From Pseudomonas alkylphenolica (GTDB taxonomy: Bacteria; Pseudomonadota; Gammaproteobacteria; Pseudomonadales; Pseudomonadaceae), in NCBI RefSeq assembly GCF_004025535.1, contig NZ_QJRG01000038.1, positions 124,001 to 188,000 on the forward strand: 64,000 nucleotides of DNA, read 5' to 3'. The notes under the pieces were generated by a model. The model saw nothing but the letters and a program-made list of their open reading frames with translations. It was not told the origin of the DNA and made no database searches. This document shows, piece by piece, positions 1 through 10,825 of the stretch (its first letter is position 1; the number at the start of each line of letters is the position of its first letter). The position numbers and the translations under genes were made by a program.

Positions 1-1283
1 CCTATGGCGGTGCCACGCCCTTGCTGGCGACCGGCTTGCTGGTTGCGTTTTTTGCTGCCATTGCCTGGTTCTTCGCCCTGCCGGCCTGGGTCTGGGCGCG
101 CTGGCTACGCCGCAATGAAGCGCCATTGGCCGACGCCCTGTGCTTTGCCGCCCTGTGGGTCGGCCAGGAAGCTTTCCGTGGCTGGTTCCTCACCGGCTTC
201 CCCTGGCTGTACTCCGGTTACAGCCAGCTTGATGGCCCGCTGTCTGGCCTGGCCCCAGTCGGCGGCATGTGGCTGATTTCCTTCTGCCTGGCATTGTCTG
301 CGGCGCTGCTATGCAACCTGCCGCGCCTGCGTGCGCGCACCTCGTTCCTGGCAGTGGCCATCGTTCTGTTGATTGCCCCGTGGGCGCTGGGCCTGGCGCT
401 CAAGCACCATGCCTGGACCGAACCGGCCGGCAAACCACTGACAGTGGCGGCCTTGCAAGGCAACGTCGAACAGGAGATGAAGTGGAATCCTGCACACGTC
501 AATGCCCAGCTGGCCCTGTACCGGGACATGAGCTTCAGCTCAAAACCCGTTGACCTGCTGGTGTGGCCGGAAACAGCGGTGCCGATCCTCAAGGACCAGG
601 CGCAAGGCTACCTGGACATGATGGGCAACTTCGCCGGCGAACGTCATTCGGCACTGATTACCGGCTTGCCGGTGCGCGAAGTGGTGCATGGCCAGCGTCG
701 TTACTACAACGGCATTACCGTGACCGGCGAAGGCGATGGCACCTACCTCAAGCAAAAGCTGGTGCCGTTTGGCGAGTACGTCCCGCTGCAGGACATGCTC
801 CGTGGCCTGATTGCCTTCTTCGACCTGCCCATGTCGGACTTTGCCCGCGGCCCCGCGGACCAGACATTGCTGCAGGCCAAGGGTTATCAGATTGCCCCGT
901 ACATCTGCTACGAAGTGGTCTACCCGGAGTTCGCCGCAAGCCTGGCAGCGCGTAGCGAGCTGCTCCTGACCATCAGCAACGACACCTGGTTCGGCACCTC
1001 GATCGGCCCCCTGCAGCACTTGCAGATGGCCCAGATGCGGGCACTGGAAGCCGGGCGCTGGATGATTCGTGCCACCAACAATGGCGTTACCGGCCTGATC
1101 GACCCGTTCGGGCGCATCACCGCACAGATCCCGCAGTTCGAGCGCGGCATTCTCTACGGTGAAGTGGTGCCCATGCAGCAGCTCACGCCGTACCTGCAAT
1201 GGCGCTCCTGGCCGTTGCTGATTGTCTGCGTGCTGTTGTTCGGCTGGGCCCTGCTGGCCAGCCGGATCGCCAAGACCGTTTAA
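1..1283 (+). CDS. lnt: Apolipoprotein N-acyltransferase, C-terminal part (5' end outside window)
   Basis: Lnt transfers the third acyl chain onto the N-terminal cysteine of lipoproteins in the inner membrane. The frame is open from base 3 to the left edge, so the start lies upstream. The visible ~426 residues hold hydrophobic membrane segments, then the periplasmic nitrilase domain with the expected catalytic triad: Glu in WPETAVP (near 572), Lys in KLVPFGEYVP (near 760) and Cys in YICYEVVYPE (near 907). A last membrane helix (WPLLIVCVLLFGWALL) ends the protein. The stop overlaps the stop of the convergent ydcF-like gene by 4 bases. An identity other than Lnt is unlikely. Confidence 0.96.
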   Translation, partial: YGGATPLLATGLLVAFFAAIAWFFALPAWVWARWLRRNEAPLADALCFAALWVGQEAFRGWFLTGFPWLYSGYSQLDGPLSGLAPVGGMWLISFCLALSAALLCNLPRLRARTSFLAVAIVLLIAPWALGLALKHHAWTEPAGKPLTVAALQGNVEQEMKWNPAHVNAQLALYRDMSFSSKPVDLLVWPETAVPILKDQAQGYLDMMGNFAGERHSALITGLPVREVVHGQRRYYNGITVTGEGDGTYLKQKLVPFGEYVPLQDMLRGLIAFFDLPMSDFARGPADQTLLQAKGYQIAPYICYEVVYPEFAASLAARSELLLTISNDTWFGTSIGPLQHLQMAQMRALEAGRWMIRATNNGVTGLIDPFGRITAQIPQFERGILYGEVVPMQQLTPYLQWRSWPLLIVCVLLFGWALLASRIAKTV

Positions 1284-2041
1284 TAGAACAAGCGGTAACC
1301 GAGCAGGCCAACGGCTTCATTGAGCAGTTGGCCACTCTGCCAGATAGACTTGCTTTCCGGTAACCAGCCGCCAAATGGCCGGGCATGCTCGCGCCCCAGA
1401 AAGCCGACTGGCGCCGGCACCACTTCAAATCCCGCCTGTTCAAAGCTCCAGCGCGAGCGCTGCATGTGCCAGGCCTGGGTAACCACCACCACGCGCTTGA
1501 TGCCCAGCGGCTGCAGGATTTCGGCGCTCATCCGGGCGTTTTCCCAGGTCGTGCGGCTGCGCTCCTCCTTCCAGCGCACACTGACGCCCAGGTCACGCTG
1601 CAACGCATCAGCCATCAATTGCGCCTCGCTGGGCGGGGTACCGTAGTGCAGCCCGCCACTGGTCAGCAGCGGCAATCCCGAGGCCTTTGCCAGTTGCGCG
1701 GCATAGCGCATGCGCTCCATGGCCACCCCTGTGGGTTGGTCTGCAAGTCCCCAAGCAGGGTCTCCCCGCTCACGCCCTGCGCCAAGGATGACAATGGCAT
1801 CGGCCTGCTGCGCCAGCTGCGCCCAATGCGCCGGGTTCAAAGCGGGCTCGGTCTCCAGAGCGCGTGCCGAACGCTCGACGACAACCGGCAGGCTCATCAG
1901 CCACAGGCCACCGAGCCCCAGCACAAAGCAGCCAGCGGACAAGCGCGGCCAGGAGCGCCGCAGCCACCAGGCAGCGATAAGCAACAGGAACAGGACGCCA
2001 GGCGGGAGCAGCAATTGTTTGATGAGATAGCGAACAGGCAC
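1280..2041 (-). CDS. YdcF/ElyC family (DUF218) envelope protein
   Basis: The protein has 253 residues. Two N-terminal membrane segments (about residues 6-25 and 32-50) precede a DUF218 domain with the family signature DAIVILGAG and the later RVVVVTQAWHMQRS stretch. Members such as ElyC and SanA act in envelope integrity; the biochemical activity is not firmly known. I chose the GTG at 2041 because an ideal GGAGGT lies 5 bases upstream. An in-frame ATG at 2083 would add 14 unconvincing residues. The gene converges on lnt with overlapping stop codons, so the two are not one operon. Confidence 0.88.
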   Translation of the reverse strand: MPVRYLIKQLLLPPGVLFLLLIAAWWLRRSWPRLSAGCFVLGLGGLWLMSLPVVVERSARALETEPALNPAHWAQLAQQADAIVILGAGRERGDPAWGLADQPTGVAMERMRYAAQLAKASGLPLLTSGGLHYGTPPSEAQLMADALQRDLGVSVRWKEERSRTTWENARMSAEILQPLGIKRVVVVTQAWHMQRSRWSFEQAGFEVVPAPVGFLGREHARPFGGWLPESKSIWQSGQLLNEAVGLLGYRLFY

Positions 2042-2046
2042 GGGAC

Positions 2047-2060
2047 ACCTCCATGGAGGT
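2047..2060. promoter_or_regulatory. 14-bp perfect palindrome containing the ydcF ribosome-binding site
   Basis: ACCTCCATGGAGGT reads the same on both strands. On the minus strand its second half is the GGAGGT that serves the GTG start at 2041. In RNA it could fold into a 5-bp stem with a CAUG loop that hides the ribosome-binding site. It may also be chance; no regulator is known to me. Confidence 0.35.
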
Positions 2061-2074
2061 GGCCAGCCTAAGAG

Positions 2075-2120
2075 GATCGGCACCTGGCAACAATAGCCAG
2101 GCGCCGATCATCCGGTTTTT
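2075..2120. terminator. Strong stem-loop between the small hypothetical gene and ydcF
   Basis: GATCGGC and GCCGATC pair (2075-2081/2103-2109), and inside them CCTGGC pairs with GCCAGG (2083-2088/2096-2101) around a 7-base loop, with one A-C mismatch. On the plus strand a T run follows (2116-2120). On the minus strand, the direction of both flanking genes, no T run follows. It may therefore be an attenuator or processing site rather than a clean terminator for the 2162-2479 gene. Confidence 0.4.
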
Positions 2121-2161
2121 CAAGGGGACGCACTCCGCTTTGCGTCTGGGGGTCCGAACGG

Positions 2162-2479
2162 CTACTTGAATCGCAGCGTCCTGGATTTTGCCCGGGTAGT
2201 GGAGCGCTTTTGGTCCTTGAGCCAGACTACACTGGCTGAAGGGGTTGGCTCCGGTGATAGCTGTGCGCCAGCGCATCCATGCCTGCCCTCTGGTAGAGAA
2301 TCCAGATAGGCCTTGATCACATCGAACTCTGCGCGGCTCAGGCCCCGCAGTTCCAATTCAGCAGGCACTTCATCGCGTAACCGAACAGACGTCCTGGCGA
2401 CTTCCAGGGCGAGCCCCAGACGATCGATCAGCCGTTCGTAAAGCTCAGGTTTCGTTACTTGTTGCTGCGACTCTCCCAT
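2162..2479 (-). CDS. Small conserved-looking hypothetical protein
   Basis: This is a 105-residue soluble protein that I do not recognise. The first ~70 residues are predicted helical (LYERLIDRLGLALEVARTSVRLRDEVPAELELRGLSRAEF has a charged amphipathic pattern). The tail from about residue 70 is Ser/Thr/Lys/Arg rich and looks disordered. There are no membrane segments and no cysteine pairs. Codon use matches the neighbours. It starts divergently from leuS, with 238 bases between the two starts. Confidence 0.62.
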   Translation of the reverse strand: MGESQQQVTKPELYERLIDRLGLALEVARTSVRLRDEVPAELELRGLSRAEFDVIKAYLDSLPEGRHGCAGAQLSPEPTPSASVVWLKDQKRSTTRAKSRTLRFK

Positions 2480-2528
2480 CCGTTCACCTCATTGAAGATA
2501 AAATATCTCCCCCCAAATGTGAGCTTAG

Positions 2529-5324
<2,796 letters not shown>

Positions 5325-5389
5325 AAGGATTACCGGCCCGCCTGAACAGCGGGCCGGTACACAGAATCGGCCCACAAGGGAGCAACAAG

Positions 5390-5998
5390 ATGATCAAACG
5401 CAATCTGCTGGTAATGGGCCTGGCTGTGATGCTCAGTGCCTGCGGTTTCCAGCTGCGTGGTACCGGCACCAACGAAATGTCGATCAAGGAACTGGACCTG
5501 AGCGCACGCAACGCCTACGGCGAAACCGTGACCCAGATGCGCCAGGCCCTGCAAAGCAGCGGCGTCAACGTACATGCCGGCGCACCGTACGAGCTGGTCC
5601 TGACCAGCGAAGTCGAGACCCAGCGTGCCGCCACCTACGCAGGCGGCTCCGGACGCTCCGCCGAGTACGAGCTGACCACCGTGCTGAACTACAGCATCAA
5701 TGGCCTCAACAGTGCCAACCTGCTGAACGACAAGATCGAAGTCCGTCAGGTCTACGTGTATGACGGCAACAACATTACCGGCTCCACCCAGAGCGCCCTG
5801 CAAACCCGTAATGAAATGCGCCGCAACCTGGTGCAGAACATGATGGTACGTCTGCAACTGCTGACTCCGGCGCAACTCGAGCAACTGCAACTCAAAGCCG
5901 ACGAGCGTGCCAAAGCCGAAGCCCAGGCCCAGGAAGCGGCCCGCCGCGCCCAGGACGAAACGCCTCAGCAGTCGCCTCTGCAACTGCCAATCCAGTGA
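5390..5998 (+). CDS. lptE: LPS-assembly lipoprotein LptE
   Basis: LptE plugs the LptD barrel in the outer membrane and helps deliver lipopolysaccharide to the surface. The 202-residue precursor has a lipoprotein signal ending in the lipobox LSAC (Cys at residue 18) followed by GFQLRG, typical of the family. The body holds the alternating strands of the LptE fold. The C-terminal ~50 residues are Gln/Ala/Glu rich and probably extended or coiled. It lies 65 bases after leuS and 36 before holA, as is usual in gammaproteobacteria. A ribosome-binding site (AAGGGAG) precedes the ATG. Confidence 0.95.
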   Translation: MIKRNLLVMGLAVMLSACGFQLRGTGTNEMSIKELDLSARNAYGETVTQMRQALQSSGVNVHAGAPYELVLTSEVETQRAATYAGGSGRSAEYELTTVLNYSINGLNSANLLNDKIEVRQVYVYDGNNITGSTQSALQTRNEMRRNLVQNMMVRLQLLTPAQLEQLQLKADERAKAEAQAQEAARRAQDETPQQSPLQLPIQ

Positions 5999-6005
5999 GA
6001 TTGAA

Positions 6006-6025
6006 CGGGGCACTTCGGTGCCCCG
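6006..6025 (+). promoter_or_regulatory. UUCG-capped 8-bp hairpin just upstream of holA
   Basis: CGGGGCAC and GTGCCCCG pair around TTCG, an exceptionally stable tetraloop. It sits between the lptE stop and the holA start and ends 9 bases before the holA ATG. No T run follows. The stretch TCTGCCCCT between hairpin and ATG holds no recognisable ribosome-binding site. Confidence 0.55.
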
Positions 6026-6034
6026 TCTGCCCCT

Positions 6035-7072
6035 ATGAAACTCACTCCTGCCCAGCTTAACAAACACCTGCAAGGCAGCCTTGCGCCGGTCTATGTGATC
6101 AGTGGCGATGATCCGCTACTGTGCCAGGAGGCCGCCGATGCTGTGCGCGCCGCCGCCCGCCAGCAAGGTTTCGACGAACGTCAGGTGTTCAGTGCCGATG
6201 CCAACTTCGACTGGGGCACCTTGCTCCAGGCCGGTGCCAGCCTGTCACTGTTTGCCCAGCGCCGCCTTCTGGAGTTGCGCTTGCCCTCCGGCAAACCCGG
6301 TGACAAGGGCGCCGCAGCGCTGATCGAATACTGCTCGCGCCCCGCCGAAGACACCCTGCTGCTGATCAGCTTGCCCAAGCTCGATGGCAGTGCGCAGAAA
6401 ACCAAGTGGGGCAAGGCGCTGATCGAGGGCCAGGATGTCCAGTTCATCCAGATCTGGCCCGTCGACGCCCAGCAGTTGCCACAGTGGATCAACCAGCGCC
6501 TGTCGCAGGCGGGACTGTCTGCCCAGCGCGATGCGGTGGACCTGATCGCCGCCCGGGTTGAAGGCAACCTGTTGGCCGCAGCCCAGGAAATAGAGAAGCT
6601 CAAGCTGCTGGCCGAAGGCAATCAGATTACGCTTGAAACCGTGCAGGCGGCAGTTGCCGACAGCGCGCGTTTTGACGTGTTTGGTCTGGTCGATGCCATT
6701 CTCAACGGCGAGGCCGCTCACGCCCTGCGCATGCTCGAAGGCCTGCGCGGCGAAGGCGTCGAACCACCGGTCATTCTCTGGGCCCTGGCCCGTGAACTGC
6801 GGGTACTGGCGGGGCTTGCCCAGCAATACAGCCAGGGCGTGCCGCTGGACAAGGCTTTCAGCCAGGCCAGGCCACCGGTCTGGGACAAGCGCAAACCCCT
6901 GATGAGCAAAGCCCTGCAGCGCCTTTCGGCGCAGCGATGGAGCCAACTGTTGCAGGATGCCCAGCGCATCGATGCGCAGATCAAGGGCCAGGCCCAAGGC
7001 TCGCCCTGGACCAGCCTCGCGCGGTTGACGCTGTTGATGGCCGGCCAACGTCTGCCTCTGCCGGCGGAGTGA
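6035..7072 (+). CDS. holA: DNA polymerase III delta subunit
   Basis: HolA is the clamp-loader delta subunit that opens the beta sliding clamp. The protein has 345 residues, the usual length. It begins MKLTPAQLNKHLQ and shows the family's early segment LAPVYVISGDDPLLCQEAAD, the IQIWPVDAQQLPQWINQRL stretch and the central ARFDVFGLVDAILNG motif leading into the helical collar domain. It has no normal ribosome-binding site; the start sits right behind a UUCG hairpin. This suggests translation coupled to lptE or a deliberately low rate, which fits a low-copy clamp-loader component (inference). Confidence 0.97.
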   Translation: MKLTPAQLNKHLQGSLAPVYVISGDDPLLCQEAADAVRAAARQQGFDERQVFSADANFDWGTLLQAGASLSLFAQRRLLELRLPSGKPGDKGAAALIEYCSRPAEDTLLLISLPKLDGSAQKTKWGKALIEGQDVQFIQIWPVDAQQLPQWINQRLSQAGLSAQRDAVDLIAARVEGNLLAAAQEIEKLKLLAEGNQITLETVQAAVADSARFDVFGLVDAILNGEAAHALRMLEGLRGEGVEPPVILWALARELRVLAGLAQQYSQGVPLDKAFSQARPPVWDKRKPLMSKALQRLSAQRWSQLLQDAQRIDAQIKGQAQGSPWTSLARLTLLMAGQRLPLPAE

Positions 7073-7095
7073 CACAGGGGCGTGTGCCCACTGGC

Positions 7096-7124
7096 TTGCC
7101 AGCGATGGGTTGAGCGCCTATATT
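7096..7124 (+). promoter_or_regulatory. Sigma-70 type promoter for arfA
   Basis: TTGCCA at 7096-7101 and TATATT at 7119-7124 are separated by exactly 17 bases. Transcription would begin near 7131, giving a leader of about 27 bases before the arfA ATG at 7158, with an AGGA ribosome-binding site in between. Confidence 0.65.
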
Positions 7125-7157
7125 GCGCCGCAACCCCACCCAGCAGGACACCCTGTC

Positions 7158-7322
7158 ATGAGCAAGAAACCCGCAAAGCACGGGCCCAACAAGGCCAAGT
7201 CAATTATCGCCCAACCCCTGTTCCGCAGCCGCCAGGAGCGCGCAGGTAAAGGCAAAGGCAGCTACCGCCGCGAAGCCTTCCAATCGAGAGATTGGGAGGC
7301 TTCTTACTTTTTGGCTGCATAA
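7158..7322 (+). CDS. arfA: Alternative ribosome-rescue factor ArfA
   Basis: This 54-residue protein begins MSKKPAKHGPNKAKSII and continues through FRSRQERAGKGKGSYRREAF, the conserved basic core of ArfA. ArfA enters stalled ribosomes with an empty A site and recruits RF2, as a backup for tmRNA. The last ~15 codons form a strong hairpin followed by a T run, so the message should usually end before its stop codon. In Escherichia coli a similar non-stop arfA message makes ArfA synthesis rise only when tmRNA fails. The last residues beyond the hairpin (YFLAA) are hydrophobic. AGGA lies 9 bases before the ATG. Confidence 0.93.
   Translation: MSKKPAKHGPNKAKSIIAQPLFRSRQERAGKGKGSYRREAFQSRDWEASYFLAA
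7272..7312 (+). terminator. Intrinsic terminator inside the arfA coding sequence
   Basis: A 14-bp stem (7272-7285 with 7290-7303, one G-U pair) is capped by a GAGA loop and followed by TTACTTTTT. It lies wholly within the reading frame, upstream of the TAA at 7320-7322. Transcripts ending at about 7308-7312 would lack a stop codon and stop after roughly codon 50. Confidence 0.9.
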
Positions 7323-7383
7323 AAGCAAGATTCCGACAGGCATGGTATGGTCGACACCTGACCTGTAATACCTGGACCTGTGC

Positions 7384-8700
7384 ATGCCCTTTTGTCTTTC
7401 CCATCGTTGGCAACCACGCCAGCTGATTGCTGCCTCCAGCCTCATCCTGCTTGTCGCCTGCGCGGAAAAGCCTACTGCTGCCGATGCGCTGCCGCTGGCA
7501 CCTGCCCAGCCCGCTCCGGTCGTGACCGTGCCCAACCCCGCTGTCGACCCCAGCACCGAAATCCAGCCCCTGCAGTCCTTTGCCCAATGGCAGGCGGGTT
7601 TTCGCCAGCAAGCGCTGCAAGCCGGCATCAACGCCACGACCTTCGACCGCGCATTCTTTGACGTCACCCCCGACATGGATGTGATCAAGGCCGACCGCAG
7701 CCAGCCTGAATTCACCCGCCCGGTGTGGGAATACCTCGACGGCGCGTTGTCGCCAGTGCGCGTGCGCAATGGTAAAGCCCTGCTGGAAAAACATGCCGAG
7801 CTCCTGAGCCAGATCGAGCAACGTTATGGCGTCGATCGCGATGTGCTGGTCTCGGTATGGGGCATGGAAAGCAACTTTGGCCAGTTCCAGGGCAACAAGT
7901 CGGTCATTCGCTCCCTGGCCACCCTGGCCTATGAAGGCCGCCGCCCGGCCTTTGCCCAGGCTCAGCTGATCGCTGCCCTGCAGATCCTGCAACACGGCGA
8001 TGTGCAGCCCGAAGCCATGAAAGGCTCCTGGGCCGGCGCCATGGGCCAGACCCAGTTCATTCCCACGACCTACAACACCCATGCCGTGGACTTCGACGGC
8101 GACGGTCGCCGGGACATCTGGAACAGCTCCGCCGACGCCTTGGCGTCCACCGCCCACTACCTGCAAAGCTCCGGCTGGAAACGCGGCGAGCCCTGGGGTT
8201 TTGAAGTGCAACTGGCACCAGGCTTCGACTACTGGCTGGCCGATGGCGCTCAGCGCAAGACGGTGTCCGAATGGATGCAAATGGGCCTGAAGCTGCCCGT
8301 TGGCGTTCGCCTGCCCGCCGGTAGCGAACAGCTTTCCGCCGCCCTGCTGCTGCCAGCCGGTTACCGCGGCCCAGCGTTCCTGGTGCTGGATAACTTCCGC
8401 GCCATCCTCAAGTACAACAACTCGTCGTCGTATGCGATGGCGGTGGGCCTGCTTAGCGAGCGTTTCTATGGTTCGGGCTACATTGCCGGCGCCTGGCCCA
8501 AAGATGACCTGCCGCTGAGCCGCAGCGAGCGCGTCGAGTTGCAGACGCTGCTGAGCGCCAAAAACTACGATGCCGGGGCGGCCGACGGCATCATCGGTGC
8601 CAACACCCGCAAGGCCATCCGTACCGCGCAACAGGCCTTGGGCTGGCCGGCCGATGGTTATCCAACCCACAAGTTGCTGGACAGCCTGCGCCAGCGCTAA
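7384..8700 (+). CDS. Lytic murein transglycosylase, MltB-like lipoprotein with peptidoglycan-binding domain
   Basis: The protein has 438 residues. The N-terminus has a signal ending in the lipobox LVAC (Cys near residue 24). The SLT_2 (MltB-type) catalytic domain spans about residues 60-355, with the catalytic Glu in GMESNFG and the family blocks GSWAGAMGQTQFIPTTY and VDFDGDGRRDIWN. A PG_binding_1 domain ends the protein (about 375-436, YDAGAADGIIGANTRKAI). It cleaves peptidoglycan glycan strands to 1,6-anhydro products. It is a paralogue of mltB about 6 kb downstream, but that copy lacks the C-terminal binding domain. Confidence 0.93.
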   Translation: MPFCLSHRWQPRQLIAASSLILLVACAEKPTAADALPLAPAQPAPVVTVPNPAVDPSTEIQPLQSFAQWQAGFRQQALQAGINATTFDRAFFDVTPDMDVIKADRSQPEFTRPVWEYLDGALSPVRVRNGKALLEKHAELLSQIEQRYGVDRDVLVSVWGMESNFGQFQGNKSVIRSLATLAYEGRRPAFAQAQLIAALQILQHGDVQPEAMKGSWAGAMGQTQFIPTTYNTHAVDFDGDGRRDIWNSSADALASTAHYLQSSGWKRGEPWGFEVQLAPGFDYWLADGAQRKTVSEWMQMGLKLPVGVRLPAGSEQLSAALLLPAGYRGPAFLVLDNFRAILKYNNSSSYAMAVGLLSERFYGSGYIAGAWPKDDLPLSRSERVELQTLLSAKNYDAGAADGIIGANTRKAIRTAQQALGWPADGYPTHKLLDSLRQR

Positions 8701-8703
8701 ATG

Positions 8704-8732
8704 AAAACGCCCCTGATCAGGGGCGTTTTTTT
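8704..8732. terminator. Bidirectional intrinsic terminator
   Basis: A 26-base perfect palindrome (8704-8729) has A runs on one side and a T run to 8732 on the other. It serves the transglycosylase gene on the plus strand and the LD-carboxypeptidase gene on the minus strand. The stop codon of the latter (8731-8733) touches the T run. Confidence 0.92.
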
Positions 8733-9690
8733 ATCCGCAGAAAATATCCTGCTGCAGTGTCAGGCATCGGGTGTCGGCGTCCAGATGCACCTGCGCGCCC
8801 AGCGGCAAGGTGATGTTGGGGTCGCAATGACCGCTACGCCAGCCGGCCAGCACCGGGATCTGCAAAGGTTCGAACATTTCCCGCAATAGCGGCGTCAGCG
8901 CCTGCACCGTCAGCCCGGCAAAATCGCCGACCAGCACACCCCGCAGCCCCTGGAACTTGCCGACGAGGCGTAAATGCGTCAGCAGGCGGTCAATGCGGTA
9001 CAAGGGCTCGTTAACATCTTCGATGAACAGAATGCCGTCCTGGCAGTGCACTTCTGCCGAGGTTCCCAGGGTTGCGCAGAGCATCGCCAGGTTACCGCCC
9101 ACCAAACGCCCTGAGGCGGCGCCAGGCACGATAGTGGCCAGCGGGTAGGCCTGTGGATGTTGCAAGACGTCACCGGCCCGCAGACGCCCGCTGAGGAGCT
9201 CGAACAACGAAGAAAGCGTTGGTTCCTGCTTACTGGCCAGCAACTCGGACTTGAGCATCGCCCCATGAAAGGTCACGAACCCCGCTTGACGGGCAATTGC
9301 GTTGTGCAACGCGGTGATATCGCTGTAGCCGACAAAGGGTTTTGGGTGGCTGCGTAACAGCGCAGCGTCCAGACCATCCAGCAGGCGCATGCTGCCGTAG
9401 CCGCCGCGCAAGCAGATGATCGCATCGACATCCGGGGCCGCAAACGCGGCATGCAGGTCGGCCAGCCGACAGGCATCGTCGCCGGCCAGGTAGCCCTGCT
9501 CCTCAAGCACTCCGGGATAGATACGGCACTGGTAGCCGCGCGCCTCAAACCACTGGATCGCCTTGAGCGTTTCCAGCTGACCGGGCCCGGCCGGCGCGAT
9601 GATGGCGATACGCCCGCCTCGCGACAGTGCCTTGGGCAACATCGACGCCCCCCTGGACAGCTCTGGCTGATGATCGAAAGGAAGGTTCAT
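8731..9690 (-). CDS. ldcA: LD-carboxypeptidase (peptidase S66)
   Basis: LdcA removes the terminal D-Ala from tetrapeptides during peptidoglycan recycling in the cytoplasm. The family start GRIAIIAPAGP, the substrate-proximal CLRGGYGSMRLLDGLD, the nucleophile Ser in FVGYSDITALH and the later Glu segment FIEDVNEPLYRIDRLLTHL are all visible. I chose the ATG at 9690 because AAGGAG lies 8 bases upstream. Longer in-frame starts at 9723, 9720 and 9714 exist and would add up to 11 residues. With the 9690 start the protein has 319 residues, slightly longer than usual. It stands alone between convergent and co-directional terminators. Confidence 0.92.
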   Translation of the reverse strand: MNLPFDHQPELSRGASMLPKALSRGGRIAIIAPAGPGQLETLKAIQWFEARGYQCRIYPGVLEEQGYLAGDDACRLADLHAAFAAPDVDAIICLRGGYGSMRLLDGLDAALLRSHPKPFVGYSDITALHNAIARQAGFVTFHGAMLKSELLASKQEPTLSSLFELLSGRLRAGDVLQHPQAYPLATIVPGAASGRLVGGNLAMLCATLGTSAEVHCQDGILFIEDVNEPLYRIDRLLTHLRLVGKFQGLRGVLVGDFAGLTVQALTPLLREMFEPLQIPVLAGWRSGHCDPNITLPLGAQVHLDADTRCLTLQQDIFCG

Positions 9691-9771
9691 CCAGACGGCT
9701 CCTTGTTTGGACATGAGCATCAATCCTGGTGCGGTTGAAGGTCAAACGGCAGCGGGAAAAATGCCAGATAC

Positions 9772-9809
9772 AAAAATGCCGATGCCGCCGGCAAGCGGGC
9801 ATCGGCATT
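9772..9809 (-). terminator. lipA terminator
   Basis: A 12-bp perfect stem (9775-9786 with 9798-9809) around an 11-base loop is followed on the minus strand by a run of T. It begins 15 bases past the lipA stop and ends the dacA/ybeD-lipB-lipA direction of transcription. Confidence 0.9.
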
Positions 9810-9824
9810 GATCACGACCAGGCG

Positions 9825-10823
9825 TCAGAGCTTGATCTTGGCCTCGTGTGCCTGCTGGTCAGCATGGTACGAGGAACGCACCAACGGACCGGAGGCGACG
9901 TTCTTGAAGCCCATTTTGTAGCCTTCTTCGGCGAACCAGGCGAAGGTGTCCGGGTGCACGAAGCGCTGTACTGGCAAGTGACTGCGCGATGGCTGCAGGT
10001 ACTGGCCCAGTGTCAGCATGTCGATGTTGTGCTCGCGCATGCGGTGCATCACTTCGATCACTTCTTCGTCGGTTTCACCCAGGCCGAGCATCAGGCCCGA
10101 CTTGGTCGGTACGTGCGGCACCAGTTCCTTGAACTTCTGCAGCAGGGTCAGCGACCACTGGTAGTCGGAGCCCGGGCGCGCAGCCTTGTACAGGCGCGGC
10201 ACGGTTTCCAGGTTGTGGTTGAACACATCCGGCGGGGTCTCGGCGGTAATGGCCAGGGCCACATCCATCCGGCCGCGGTAGTCCGGGACCAGGGTCTCGA
10301 GCTGGACGCCCGGCGACAAGGCACGAATTTCACGAATGCAGTCGGCAAAGTGCTGGGCACCGCCGTCACGCAGGTCGTCACGGTCTACCGAGGTGATCAC
10401 CACGTACTTCAGGCGCAGGTCGGCAATGGCGACGGCGAGGTTTTTTGGCTCGTCGACATCCAGTGGCTTCGGCCGGCCATGACCCACGTCACAGAACGGG
10501 CAACGACGGGTGCAGATGTCACCCATGATCATGAAGGTCGCGGTACCGCCGGAGAAGCACTCGCCCAGGTTCGGGCAGGACGCCTCTTCGCAGACGCTGT
10601 GCAGCTTGTGCTTGCGCAGCAGTTGCTTGATACGGTCGACTTCCGGCGAAACCGGGATGCGCACGCGGATCCAGTCAGGCTTCTTCGGCAGTTCGTCGGT
10701 AGGGATGATTTTTACCGGAATACGCGCGACTTTTTCCGCGCCACGCAGTTTGACACCCGCCTCGACCTTGGGCCGGGGCGCTGGTGTCACACTTTGCACT
10801 GGTTCTTGCACAACAGTAGTCAT
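9825..10823 (-). CDS. lipA: Lipoyl synthase
   Basis: This radical-SAM enzyme inserts two sulfur atoms into protein-bound octanoyl groups. The protein has 332 residues. The auxiliary-cluster cysteines are in [12 protein letters not shown] (near residue 92) and the radical-SAM cluster in [11 protein letters not shown] (near 120). The C-terminal serine loop region ([18 protein letters not shown]) is present. It starts 2 bases after the lipB stop, so the two are co-translated: LipB loads octanoate and LipA sulfurates it. The N-terminal ~50 residues before the core are longer than in E. coli, as is common in Pseudomonas. Confidence 0.98.
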   Translation of the reverse strand: MTTVVQEPVQSVTPAPRPKVEAGVKLRGAEKVARIPVKIIPTDELPKKPDWIRVRIPVSPEVDRIKQLLRKHKLHSVCEEASCPNLGECFSGGTATFMIMGDICTRRCPFCDVGHGRPKPLDVDEPKNLAVAIADLRLKYVVITSVDRDDLRDGGAQHFADCIREIRALSPGVQLETLVPDYRGRMDVALAITAETPPDVFNHNLETVPRLYKAARPGSDYQWSLTLLQKFKELVPHVPTKSGLMLGLGETDEEVIEVMHRMREHNIDMLTLGQYLQPSRSHLPVQRFVHPDTFAWFAEEGYKMGFKNVASGPLVRSSYHADQQAHEAKIKL

Positions 10824-10825
10824 AT

